Positions 38,699 through 51,774 of a stretch of 64,000 bases of DNA are shown here, piece by piece. The position numbers were made by a program, and so were the translations under genes. Origin of the DNA: Glycine soja (taxonomy: Eukaryota; Streptophyta; Magnoliopsida; Fabales; Fabaceae); assembly GCF_004193775.1 (NCBI RefSeq), contig NC_041011.1, forward strand, positions 41,981,167 through 42,045,166, written 5' to 3'. A model generated the notes under the pieces. It saw only the letters and a program-made list of their open reading frames with translations, made no database searches and was not told the origin of the DNA. Numbering within the stretch: the stretch's first letter is position 1; each line of letters opens with the position of its first letter.

Positions 38699-38953
38699 TG
38701 TTGGAACAATAAAGTTCTCACACGCACTTACTGTTTTTCTATGTTAAAGAATAAAAGAAGATGATGAACGAATTGATTGAGAGAAAATAGAGGGGACTTA
38801 GAATTCTAAAAAAATTTCTACACTCTCATGCTTCTCATTGATGATCACTATTATTTTTATACACACTGCACTTGTAGTTATAACAAACTTCATAGTTGTC
38901 AAACTAACTTCAAAATGAATCACTAACTAATTGAATTACAACATACATCAACA
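38699..38953 (-). repeat. Copia 5' LTR
   Basis: 255 bp. On the plus strand it begins tgttggaac and ends catcaaca, so on the element's own strand it starts TGTTGATG and ends CCAACA. It is the partner of the LTR at 34387-34667. Confidence 0.92.
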
Positions 38954-38958
38954 ATTCT
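38954..38958. repeat. Target-site duplication ATTCT (right)
   Basis: Matches attct at 34382-34386. It lies within exon 1 of the RIC-like gene. Confidence 0.85.
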
Positions 38959-39787
38959 TCCTTTCTCTTTCGGTTGTGTCTCTGAGGTCAGTGTTGTTGT
39001 AGGTAGTCCTCATCCAAGAAGATCAATATCAGACACCAATTCACCAGTTGCAGCAACAAGTCAGTCTCTTAATTTGGTATCATCTTTTTTTTTCCAACAA
39101 AGAGTCAAGGCTTAATTACTTCATTTAAATGTTCCTTCATTTCAATCAGATATGTTATTAATTATTGTGTAATACATTCAGAAGGACCAAAAGATGACAA
39201 AAATATTTCAGAAAGTTTGTCTGATGAAAGCATGAGGAACTTGCTGAGGTTTCACGCGGATGTCCTGAAATCTAACATATCCCTTGGCTTCAATAGGCTG
39301 TTGAAGGGTTTCAAGAACATTCCTCAGTTGTTTGGTGAGTATAAGCTTAATTTGATTAAACCATTCATTCGTTGTGTGACTAAATAATAATGTATGCTTA
39401 ATTATTTTATGGTCATTTGCTATATTTTTGTACTTTAATTTGTAATTTGATATAGATGAAAATAACTTAAAAAAAGAAAGAAAGAGAGAGAGTTTTTGGA
39501 AGGAATTATTTACAAAAAGTTGACATGTGTTCAAGGAGTACATTGTTTTATTATAGTGTATAGATATAAATAGTATATAGATATTGAATTCATAAATATA
39601 TTATTTTATTATAGATAAATAAGAAGGAAAAATAAAAGAGAAAGCATTAAAAGAAAGAAAAAATAACACACACAAAAGAAATAAAAATGATAGAAAAATG
39701 TAAAATATAAAAAAGAAAGGAAAGAAGAACAAATGTTAAAAGAAAAAAGATTGAAAAAGAAGAAATAAAGAAAATTTGAGTAGGATA

Positions 39788-39788
<1 letters not shown>

Positions 39789-39828
<40 letters not shown>
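39789..39828. repeat. (AAT)n microsatellite
   Basis: About 13 consecutive AAT units in A-rich DNA. The minus-strand ORF that crosses it is a low-complexity artefact. Confidence 0.93.
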
Positions 39829-39830
<2 letters not shown>

Positions 39831-40575
39831 TTCTATATAGAATTGATAGATGATATAAAAAAAAACAAAAAAGTTACAAAAGAAAAGAGAAAAGAAAATA
39901 TAAAAAAAAAGAGAAAAAGAAAATTTTTTAGGGAAACTTTTTTCACCAAAAGATGACATGCCTATGCTGAAGGCATTATTTTATTATAGTATATAGACTT
40001 GGATATAATTTAACCTCAACTCTTATTTCATGAGCTAGATTTTGGATTCTACTAGACTGAGTCCAAATTCTTAAGAATTATACATATCCTATGCTTATTT
40101 CTTTTTGTCAATCTCTACCGGGGTGTATTTCTTGCATTCTTGTTATTGCTTCATGTGCTTCCCATTATTTTTTTTAGAAAGTCCATTTTGATTTTCAAAA
40201 TGTAAAATGAAAAATAATGAGGAGCGCATGAAGCATTAGTAAAAGTGCATGAAACTAACAACCATCTTTATCCTATAGGATTATGGGGCACTTGCTCAAT
40301 ATGAAGTAGTGGGCTCACTTTGTACAAGTTGGAAAGGTACCATGCAATCTTTGAGTTAGAGCCTCCATGTCAACCAGTCAAGGTAACTACCGTTGGTCCT
40401 TACCCTTTTTGTTATTGGTCCCTAAAAATATGAGAACAGACCCATTTTCCCCTTCCTTGTGCCCCCAACCCCTTCCTTTACCTCCCCTTTCCCAACAATT
40501 CATCACCATCGCCCTAGCGACCCACATGACGATTGTGTGTAGCACAACCATATTTTCAACAGCATTGCATGCCGC

Positions 40576-41256
40576 TAGGGGTGAAAATGAGTTGGGCTGG
40601 GCTAAGCCCTACCTAAGTCTAGTCTAACTTATTTTCTATTTTATAGCCCAAGCCTAGGGTTGTTACTTGTTACGAGCCTACTTTTAGGCTTGGATCCAAC
40701 CTTTGTAAATGTTTCTTAGGCTCGTTAGTCCATTTAAAGATATGTTTCATACAAAGAAATGTAAAAAATATAATTTTTTAAACAAAACCAAATATTTTCA
40801 TTAAAAATAATAAGACAATTTTAAACCACAAGATATGGAAAAAATTTGTCTATAAACATTACATGTGACACGCTACTAATGTCTTTTAAGTCTCGCCAAA
40901 AGAAAAGAGTACACATTTTTGCTACCCATCTATGCTTATATGAATTAACTTATTTTAAACATTAATTAAAATGATTCAAATTGTCAAACCACTAAAATAA
41001 TTTTGTAATTTAAATAAAATAATTATAATATTATATATCATATTAATAATATTTTATATTATAAAATATTATTATTAAACATATCAGTTCGTCAAGCTTA
41101 ATAGACTCATCTTAAGGCTTGTGACCTAACCTATTTAACTAATTTTTTTTAAAAGTTTGAGATTGACTTTTTTTCTAAATAAACTGGATTAAGTTAAGCC
41201 TTAAACAGGCTGAGCCATAGGCTCCCAACCAGTGGCCTAACCTACTTCCACCCCTA
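40576..41256. mobile_element. Inverted-repeat element, hAT-like ends
   Basis: The left end taggggtgaaaatgagttgg and the right end ...acttccacccccta-like (41243-41256, ccacccccta read as its inverse taggggtgg) form imperfect terminal inverted repeats. Similarity extends inward with repeated gggctgggct / aggctgagcc segments. GCATTGC occurs just outside both ends (40562-40568 and 41258-41264), though not exactly abutting on the left. There is no coding capacity, so it would be a non-autonomous element. Confidence 0.5.
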
Positions 41257-41457
41257 TGCATTGCTCTCAACACCAAATTTGCATGTGACCCCTTCTACCA
41301 CGGTCCAGCCACCACCGTGCCACCTGTGCAACTCCCTCCACAAGCCATGCATCCTTTGTGAGTCTCTTGCACCACCACTACCCTGATGCACACTTCCAGC
41401 CACCCACCCTACATGCACTATTCCACCAAGTTACACACCATCATCATTGAAATAATA

Positions 41458-41745
41458 ACAAAAATATGATTCTGTTGAAACAATACAACGAAATCATATT
41501 TTTGTTATTATTTTTTTAACACCCCTAATGAACAACGAAAATATAATTTTGTTGTAGTGTTTCAACAAAATTGTATTTTTGTTTTTAACTTTATTTTCCA
41601 CCCCTTTAATATAACAAAAATATGATTTCATTAATAAATATATAACAAAATCGTATTTTTGTTGTATATTTTTTATTTGCACCTCCATCACATGATAAAA
41701 ACATGATTCCATTACACACAATAAAATTATATTTCCATAAAAAAG
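41458..41745. repeat. Array of AT-rich hairpins
   Basis: Four successive short inverted repeats share the same stem, aacaaaaatatgatt paired with aatcatatttttgtt, at about 41458-41505, 41530-41585, 41620-41670 and 41690-41745. They are separated by cacccctaat/caccccttta-like linkers. The last unit is the most decayed. I do not know the origin. Confidence 0.6.
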
Positions 41746-42125
41746 ACATTTTTTAAAACAAAAACTATCAACCCTTGATATGGCCATTAGCAATGACAAT
41801 GGGGACAATATCAACTCCAATCGGTCAATGAGTTTTCAACTTTCAAGATTCCAATGAGTGGATCAACTTTTTTTTATTGGTTAAATCATTTCTAGGTTGA
41901 CTGAGAAAGAGCTCATTCCATTAAATATTGAATTCTTTTTTTTAACCTTTTTTCTTTTAAAAATTATTTTTCTTTAAAAAATCACTTTTAAAAAAATTCC
42001 ATTGTGTACTTAATTTAAGTTTTTGAAAAAAAAAGAATAAAAAACTAATTTCTAATTATTTTGAGAAGCTGCTTTGGATCGATACCTTATGATTTTTTTT
42101 CCTTAACTTTCAAAATAAAAGCATC

Positions 42126-42532
42126 TTAGGATGTGTTTGGTTTGCATTTTCATTTTCTGTTTTTATTTTTTGTTTTCATTTTTTGAAAATTGTTTTCATT
42201 TTCAAAATATTAAAGTTCTGAAAATATGTTTGGTTTGACTTCTTGTTTTTTGTTCTCAGGACATAAAAACACTAAAAATTATGTTAATTTCTTGTCTTTT
42301 TTGTATTTTTAAATTTGCTTAAAATTACTTTCCTTATCATCACATTTTCATTTTATCCCAAATGAAGTTTCTGTTTTGAACTGAAAAATGAAATTTTATT
42401 GTTTTCATTTTCTGATTGTTTCCTATTTTCATTTTCATTGAAAATGTTTTCAAAAATCCAACCAAATATATTATTATCATCATTTTCTGTTTTCACTAAA
42501 AATGAAAAACAGTCAAACCAAACACCCCCTTA
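42126..42532. mobile_element. Tourist-like (PIF/Harbinger) MITE with TTA duplication
   Basis: The element at 42129-42529 (401 bp) has terminal inverted repeats ggatgtgtttggttt on the left and, reading inward from the right, gggggtgtttggttt. It is flanked on both sides by tta (42126-42128 and 42530-42532). That TIR and a TTA target duplication are the hallmarks of Tourist-type elements. The interior is TTTTCATTTT-rich and non-coding. Confidence 0.8.
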
Positions 42533-43830
42533 TAATCCTAACTAAATAAAAGAATAGCATGTATTTTTTAAAAATTATTAAAAACTAAATTCATTTCTTA
42601 TACATCTTTAAAGTCGTTTTTTAAAGTCGAAATCGTTTTTTAAAGTCGTCTAGACTTGATCCATTTACTCGGCAACGGAGCGTTTTTCAGTTTTGACCTT
42701 TTGAATTTAGAACAGTTTGAACGTTTAATTTGTTTTATTTTACGCACATGATTTTGACCATGCAATGGAACTCTTTTGACTACATAATATTAAATATTCA
42801 TAATTGAAAAGAGAAAGACTATATAACTCTTGGCCTTACTGTTGCCCAGAATCTTCTTCATTTAACGACACTTTTTTTTTTGTTCTTTAGCAAATTTGTA
42901 TACATTATAAATTGACATTATCAATTAATGAAAAATCTTATGGTAGTATGATTTTTAAGGTAATAATGCATATTAATTTGTAACAAGCTTATCATAAATA
43001 TTAATTTATAATTGAATAACACTGTAAAATTCTTTATACTATCAATGTATAGATTGACTATTTATTTAATTTTAGATAAAAATAAATTGTACGATCCCAT
43101 CTAAAACCAAATAAGCATGTATTACATCTGCCACATGTGCAGCGAAAAAACTTGTAAATAATTTAAATTTAGACTTAGGAAATCAATATTTGAGTCCAAT
43201 AATTAATCAATAGCTTATATAAAAGAAGAATATATATATATATATATACTAACTAAAATATCATTATAAGAACCAAGTTGTAAGGAAAAGGTATAGGAAG
43301 ATGAGGCTCGAGTTGTCCACAAGTCCAAATCCAAATCTATTTTTTTAATCAAATATTGATGGAGGCTACTTTAATGAACCCACTTGAATCTTACTCTTGT
43401 TTTTGAATCTCGGGCTCTTTTTTTTTTATTTCTTAAATCTCAAACTCTTTCAAGATTACAATTGTTATTTTTTATTAATAGAAAAATACTACGTAAGCAA
43501 AGAGGTAAACATTAAAAAAACAATTTCCACGAATCCTCGTAATATTTAATATTTTTTTAATGACAAAAAAATCGGGTAACTTTTTAGTAAGCCGCCATCT
43601 ATCTATATCATTTTCAAACTTTCCAAGTTGATTTGGTCCACTATGACAACATAACGTGATAAGTATCCATCTAGTATATTTTTAAAATATTTTTCGACCA
43701 GGATAATTAATTATTTAATTACAGATAAAAAAAGATAACCGCGAAACTTGAACTCGTAAAGATATATTATATATGATATATCACGCGACAATTTATTCAT
43801 TTAATGATATCTATTATATAAGTAGAAGCC

Positions 43831-43838
43831 ACACACAC

Positions 43839-43869
<31 letters not shown>

Positions 43870-43870
43870 C
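43831..43870. repeat. (AC)n/(TA)n microsatellite in the phosphatase promoter
   Basis: acacacacgtgtgt followed by a run of AT units ends about 45 bases before the phosphatase start codon, so it lies in the core promoter or 5' UTR. Confidence 0.85.
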
Positions 43871-43878
43871 CCTTTTGA

Positions 43879-45521
<1,643 letters not shown>

Positions 45522-45643
45522 TTAGCTTTTTAGTGGAGCTGTTCATTAGTTATTTGAACACAAAATTTGATCACACACTATGTGACGTTACATTCAATTG
45601 TTTTATTTTTTCATTTATCCTTTTGATCACTTTTATACATTTC

Positions 45644-45675
<32 letters not shown>

Positions 45676-46489
45676 TCTGAAATCAACTTAAGAGATGGTT
45701 TTTTTGTGGTATAATTTTTATGTTCGATACCATAGCTGATTAGTTGTTTGGAGATAGTCTGTCCTTGCTCTCTCTCTTATGTTTGAATTGTTTTAGTTAG
45801 AATTATAATTTGGAATTTTAACTTTCATTCTAGTGAGTTTAGAATTATAAATTCTACCTTTAAGTTATTCAAAGAATTAGTGTGTAAAATTAGTTATAAA
45901 ATCTAAAAGCTGAAAGTAATATTAATTAGAAAATCTAATATATTTGGTAAAAAAAAAAAAACTAATATATTGGTTACCTCTTGTTCATCAACTTAAATCA
46001 TTAGTCAATGCATGATTAATCTATTTATTTGGCCAATCATCCTCCTGATCTTCTGATATTAATGACTTTTGTCGACCTACCACCATCGACATATATAGTT
46101 GGATACTATGATATATATCCATCATTTTTTCCCCTCAAGGAGTGTCATTAAAGAAACATGAACGAAAAATCGTTTTTCAGTTGAACGTGATTTTGATTAT
46201 TAGTTGATCCATTGTAGATTGAGTCCCAATATATTAATGGACTAATTAATAATTAAGTTCAAGTATGTACGTAAATAGATTGTTGATATAACCAGGGACG
46301 GATTTGTGGGGACACGCGGGGACTTTAGTCCCCTCAAACTCCTTTTAGATGTTATATAATAATAAATAAAAGTAATATACTAATTAATAATATATTTCTA
46401 GATAAAATAATATATATTAGTTCGAGTAAAAAAAATACTAATTAATAAATCTGATAATATATGTTATAACTAATATATAATCTAATCCC

Positions 46490-46538
<49 letters not shown>

Positions 46539-49075
46539 GCAAAGGAAGCTTGAATTTTCATTAACATGGATCAAATTTTTAACTTGTCAATGATATGATT
46601 TATTGTATGGAAAGAAAACTTGATGTTTTTTAACCGTTGGATTAAAATTTTAATTTGTCAACAATTATTAATTTAATATATTATATGTAAACAAAGTTTA
46701 AAAGTTTGTTATCAGGTGAATTAGAATTCTTTGATTTGATATACTATATATATATATATATATATATATAATAATTTTTTATTTAATTTCTATACTAAAA
46801 TATTAAGTTAAAAAATTATATAATAAATAAAATTTTACTAATTATTATGATTAAAATTAATAATTAATTTAGTATTCAAGATTTTCTATGTATTATATTT
46901 AAAAGAAACTTAAATTTTTGTGAGCCGTTAAATTGAAATTTTAATTTCCCAATCGTTGATTTGAGTAAACACAAATTTTATGTACAAATTTATATTTTTT
47001 TAAATAAAATTAAAACTCATTTAAAATATTCATGGACAAGTTAATGACTTTTCAAAAACCATATGACATGACTATCTTTTGTTTTAAATACTTATAACTA
47101 CCATTTCAATTTTCTTTTGATAGAAAAGAAACTGTCATTTCGTATTAATAATCGCAATTAAAATTTAATGTGACATTTTTGTTTTGCTTTAATAACATAG
47201 TATTAATTATGCAGTTGCTATCTGCTCTCTTTTTCCTATCATCTCACGTAATTTTTTTTCTTTAGCATTAATCTGGTCCTAAGAACAAAACTAATTACTG
47301 AGTAGTATTTTATTTTTCCTAACCAATATTTGTTGATTGGTTTTAAGAATTTCAATCACAATTAGTGTTGCAATTATCAAGTTATGATTACGAAAAGAAT
47401 ATGAAACAAAGATGATGAACACAAATGGCTTTATAAATTGCAATTTCCTTACTGCTTTTCAATACTATTCCTTCTATTTTCTGCACATGTTTTTATCAAA
47501 TATGGCTACTTCTAACCATGATGAGGAAAAAAAAAGCTACATGCAACAATGATTAGAAAACAAAAGCTACATGCAACAACACTATAAAGAAGTAAGACTT
47601 TTTTACTATTAATTTTTTTATAAATTAATACAAGAATTTTGTTTATTCGAGTGGGCTTATTATAGTGGGTCAAGAATTTGTCTACAATATAAACAAATTA
47701 CAGTAAATTTAGTCATTGATAAATTACAAACGGTTTGTCCGTCATAATAACAAGAAAGTATAATAAATTTAGTTGTCAATAAAATTACAAAAGACTTTAC
47801 CATCTCTATTTACCCATTACAAATTATTAATTTATTTTTTCTTGATTAAAGTCATTATAGACGACTTTTTTAGTGGATATAGTCGATTGTAATTGAAATA
47901 AAAGTTATATTAAGCCCACAGTAATTAAGATATAGATTACAGGGAGTTTAACCCCATGTAATTTACATAAAGGGTTATAGCTTAGTGTACTTAACTCACT
48001 GTAATTTGATTTTTAATATATTAATTAAAATTAACAAAACAAACTAAAAGCTCCCTCACTCAGCACACCCACCATATCACTCTCTCTCTCAGACACAACA
48101 CCTAATGCGGATCACTCCTCAGAGACATTGAACCTCCTCACTTCCTTAAGCTTGATCCCCATGCCTACAAGTGAACTTCCAACGAATGTAGCAGAGCTTG
48201 CATGGTCGAGAACTAAAACCCCAAGGACGTACAGCAATCAATTCATCGGATGAACGAATTCATCACCACCATAGGCCATCATCAAGGATGAAGCTTCTTG
48301 CTTAAAATAGAAAGTGCAGAACAACCACCCTGATTTCCGACCAAGGTGAACAATTCGAGTAACAACAAGATGGACAGCTTGATCCTCTTCCCCAGGATCC
48401 CAAATGAGGAAACCCTAGGAGAGCCACCGACTCTAACTACCGTCCGAAGAAGGTCTAGGGCATTCATTAAAAGAAGACAGACTTTCAGGGGTTTTCATGG
48501 ATGTCTTTAAGGGTAAGCCACTCTCTGTATGCGATCCTATCTGTGCAGATTTCCCAACAGCACCAATAAGAAGTAAACTACAAATAAGAGTTATGGCATT
48601 CAATCTCATATTTTTATATATATATTTTTTGCTTAAATTACTGCCATTTTCACTTTTGATGTGTATTGAGCTTCAATTTTGTGTTGTAAATATGAGTTTA
48701 AGAACAACTTTGGTGATTGCCTTGGAGTTCAAACAAAGTTGGCCAAGGACTAGTGTCTTAAAGCTTATTCAAATTCATTCTTGAATTGCTTGTTGTTGTT
48801 GAGTTTGTAAAAATTGGGAGGTTTGCATGCAGGGATTTCCTATGTCTAATGCATGACATATGATTTTAATTGATGATATTAATCGTTGCTCTAGTTTACA
48901 AGTAAGAAAGTGTGACAGTATTCTATGATAATGAGTTCAATTTATATTTAATAAACTTCACACTGAATATTCTTTTATAATAATTTATCAATAAATAATA
49001 TTCTAAATATCTATAATTTATTTAATTTTTTCAAAATCATAACAAAATTCATTTTTTAAGAAAAATTATCTATTT

Positions 49076-49113
<38 letters not shown>

Positions 49114-49214
49114 GATATATATCACTGATTATTTTATAAAAATCAATTTAATTACATACAAATAAATATAAAATTTAAAAAATATTAATGAAATTCAATG
49201 CACGGATTTAAAAT

Positions 49215-49258
<44 letters not shown>

Positions 49259-50045
49259 TAATTAATAAATATGATAAAAATGATATCTTTATGACTTTTC
49301 ATCAATTTTTATACTTTGTGTATTATCGTAAGTATTATTTTTCTATCTTTATATCTAATTATATTTAATGAGTTTGCTACACTTTTGATTGTAAAATTAT
49401 TGGTGTGAATCCTGTTTAATTGTTATTTGTGTGTAAAATCAAAAAGTCTTAAAAAAACTTAAAATACAAATTTAGTATGAGTTATAAATAAACGTGCTTT
49501 TTTCTTTATGATTTTAAATGAAAATTAATTTTAAATTTATATGTAAAACTAATAAATAGTTTTGTAAAAATCATTATTTGTTAAATATTTATTTGAAGTT
49601 AGATATTTAAATAATTAAAATAAAAAAACAGCCTCTTGATGAATTCATGGACCCGTTCTTGGATATAACCTTTGTTGTTTTAAAACTAGTTTCCTCCATT
49701 ATTTTAATTATTATGGTTGTTGTTTTATAATTTTGAATTAAATTTAATGCTTGTGTTATCTGATTACTTATTTAATGCATCTATTTATTTATAATACATA
49801 TTTATTACTATATATATATATATTTATTATGGTCTTATTTATTTATATGGTATTATGATACCAATAACTATTGACATAAGTGAAAGTGATAACAACTATA
49901 TATCTTAACTAAGTTATTGAGGTTTGAATCTTGACTTTAACTATAAAATAAATTCATCATGTGTGCTCTCACGATATTTAACAAAGATTAGTTATTGCTT
50001 TTAATATTGAATACTTTGTACTAATACTTTGGTAAGAAAAAAATG

Positions 50046-50575
50046 TAAGGGTAAAATATTTTTGGAGTCCTTATATAATTTGAAAAATATTAATTCTGTT
50101 TTCATAAAAATTTTCGTATTAATTTAGTTTCTATAAAAATAAAATATTTTTATTAGTCGTCAATAGTAATTTCGTTAGATGGTAATATGATGTAGCTAAT
50201 AGACTTATACGCACAATTTGATTATAAATGAATTAAACAATATGTGTCGGCTAAAATCCCCCAACATGAATTAAACAATTTATGACCTGCAATTTTTTGC
50301 CACTTTTTAGGTGATTTTTTCGTACTTTCTGATAAAATTAAGGGAAAAAATGAAGTAATAGTAGGTTTGAGTTCAAGTTTCTTTTGAATGTTCTCCGAAT
50401 GATAGAATTAGAAAGTAATTAAGTCTACTAGGCATATCAAAAATCCGTATAACAAAGTTACTACTAAAGACCATTTATTTTTACATGGACCAAATTAATA
50501 CTAAAAATTTTATGAGGATAAAATTAATATTTTTCAAACTTTATAAGAATCCCAAACATATTTTATCCCAAAATA
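50046..50575. mobile_element. Long-TIR fold-back element
   Basis: About 130 bases from 50046 (gtaaaatatttttggagtcc, then tttgaaaaatattaattctg) are repeated as a diverged reverse complement ending at about 50575 (ttttcaaactttataagaa, then catattttatcccaaaat). The spacer is non-coding. It belongs to the same general type as the element at 18130. It lies less than 100 bases from the solo LTR. Confidence 0.6.
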
Positions 50576-50654
50576 AAATACCATAAATAAATAAATAAAT
50601 AATAACATAATGTAATATCTGTGGTATTTTATTTTGTTTATTAATTGTGGTTAT

Positions 50655-50659
50655 GTTAT
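50655..50659. repeat. Target-site duplication GTTAT (left)
   Basis: gttat directly precedes the solo LTR and matches gttat at 51775-51779. Confidence 0.85.
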
Positions 50660-51774
50660 TGTTAGTAGGAACGACAAGTGTACCGATTCGCACAAGTAGT
50701 ATAAAACGATAAGACCGAATATCGTATCTTCAGGGAATTTGTTTCACCTAGACTATATTCAGTATGTAAACACTTATAAGGATTGAAATAAAGCAAATGT
50801 TGAGTTCTGTTTCTTATACTGAGAAACTACTCAGATCATGATTTCCTCACATGAATGAGCCTAACTCTCTTTAGACTTTGTCCTTGATTCCTCAACAAAC
50901 TTGTAAAGAGTTGCACTAAGCCTACTGTATAAAATGGACTAGATCACTGCACTCCATTCCTAGACATATAGATTTCTAGCTTGCTCTATCAAGTTCTAAG
51001 GTTTTAAAGCATTTAAAATAAGTATAGATAGAAGCAATGAACATAGAGAAATAACATTAAATAGATAGTGAGAATATTACATCAAGATTGTTCCGTAGTA
51101 CTTCCCAACAAAGAGGTTTAGCTTTCCATTACAAGCAAAGCTTCAAAACTACAAGAAAGAAACTATTTTTGGTGAAAGAAATTGGAAGAAGATGATGGAG
51201 GATGTCTCCTCTAGCCTCTAAACCCTAAATTTCTCTGTTTTTCTGGACTAAGCTTTCTTTGTTGCTCAAAACTCGTCTCTCTTTTGAAACTCCGTCAACC
51301 TCGGTGTTTTAAAGGCTCTTGAACTCTTCAGCTTTCGAAGGCTCGCTCAGCGAACATGTCTCGCTGAGCGAGAGTAAGTGGAATTTCGCTTAGCGAGCAT
51401 GGGCGCGTTGAGCGTGAGAAAAGACAACGCTCTCGGTGGGCGGGCTGGCTGCGCGGTGGGCGGACATATCTTTGACTTATTTTCTTCTAGGGTTTCTCAT
51501 CCACTAAGCAAGCTGGATGCCTCGCTAAGCGGATACATCTCGCTTAGCTAATCTGTCTCGCTAAGCGAGTCATTAGCAGTTTTAACCTTCTCTTCTTTGA
51601 CCTGAAACTGAATTGGATTCACATTAAGTCACAAAAATGAAGTTTCAACTTTATAAAATCACACAATAAAGAAAAATATGTACAATTCCTACAGAAAGAA
51701 CCATAAATTGAAAATAGAGTGCTATTTCCTTACAAATTTTCAATACAAAACTAACTCATAAATAACAACTAACA
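50660..51774 (-). mobile_element. Solo LTR, Ty3-type, with intact target duplication
   Basis: 1115 bp, starting tgttagtagg and ending caactaaca on the plus strand, with GTTAT directly repeated at both edges. No retroelement protein lies inside. The interior has a cluster of GC-rich palindromes (ctcgctgagcgag, tcgcttagcgag, ctcgctaagcgag) between about 51345 and 51570. Its end is similar to the reverse of the LTR end in the R3H intron (caagtgtacc against ggtacacttg). A lone LTR with a matching duplication is what unequal recombination between two LTRs of one element leaves behind. Confidence 0.85.

Larger units (their letters stand above)
34387..38953 (-). mobile_element. Ty1-copia LTR retrotransposon, full length but decayed
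   Basis: About 4.57 kb, transcribed on the minus strand, with LTRs at 34387-34667 and 38699-38953 and the duplication ATTCT on both sides. Domain order on the minus strand is gag, protease, integrase, reverse transcriptase, RNase H. The presumed purine-rich tract (aaggaaaga on the minus strand) lies beside the left LTR. A primer-site-like segment (tattcagagttg) lies beside the right one. The two LTRs differ in length (281 and 255 bp) and by many substitutions, and the coding region is frame-broken. The insertion is therefore not very recent and the copy is not autonomous. Confidence 0.92.
34355..39334 (+). pseudogene. RIC-like (ROP-interactive CRIB) gene remnant, broken by a retrotransposon
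   Basis: A plus-strand exon starts at 34355 (MGDKIERFLI) and is cut after 34386 by a Ty1-copia element. It resumes at 38954-38959 in the same frame (LPFSFGCVSE) and runs to a donor near 39059. Exon 2 (39182-39334) encodes SMRNLLRFHADVL and ISLGFNRLLKGFKNIPQLF. These match the N-terminal layout of plant RIC proteins, where a similar start and an 'IxxGxNRxxKxFKxxxQLF' box precede the CRIB motif that binds active ROP GTPases. I could not find a CRIB exon anywhere up to 43.9 kb. With both an interrupted first exon and no CRIB, this should not make a working RIC protein. The family call is by motif memory and is moderately sure. Confidence 0.65.
45522..50659. other. AT-rich intergenic region with many microsatellites
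   Basis: Contains the phosphatase 3' flank, (TA)n tracts at about 45648-45675, 46492-46534, 46744-46770, 49079-49106 and 49219-49255, and a transposon-like end near 46294 (agggacggatttgtgggg). A more GC-balanced patch at 48050-48560 (with ctctctctcagacac) looks like former gene or element sequence. I cannot name it, and its ORFs on the two strands show no family motif. Confidence 0.45.

Noticed and set aside
39609..39959. Minus-strand ORF rich in Phe and Tyr
   Set aside because: It spans an (AAT)n tract and A-rich DNA; low complexity, no motif.
48282..48784. Overlapping ORFs on both strands
   Set aside because: Neither shows recognisable family features; treated as an unassigned patch.
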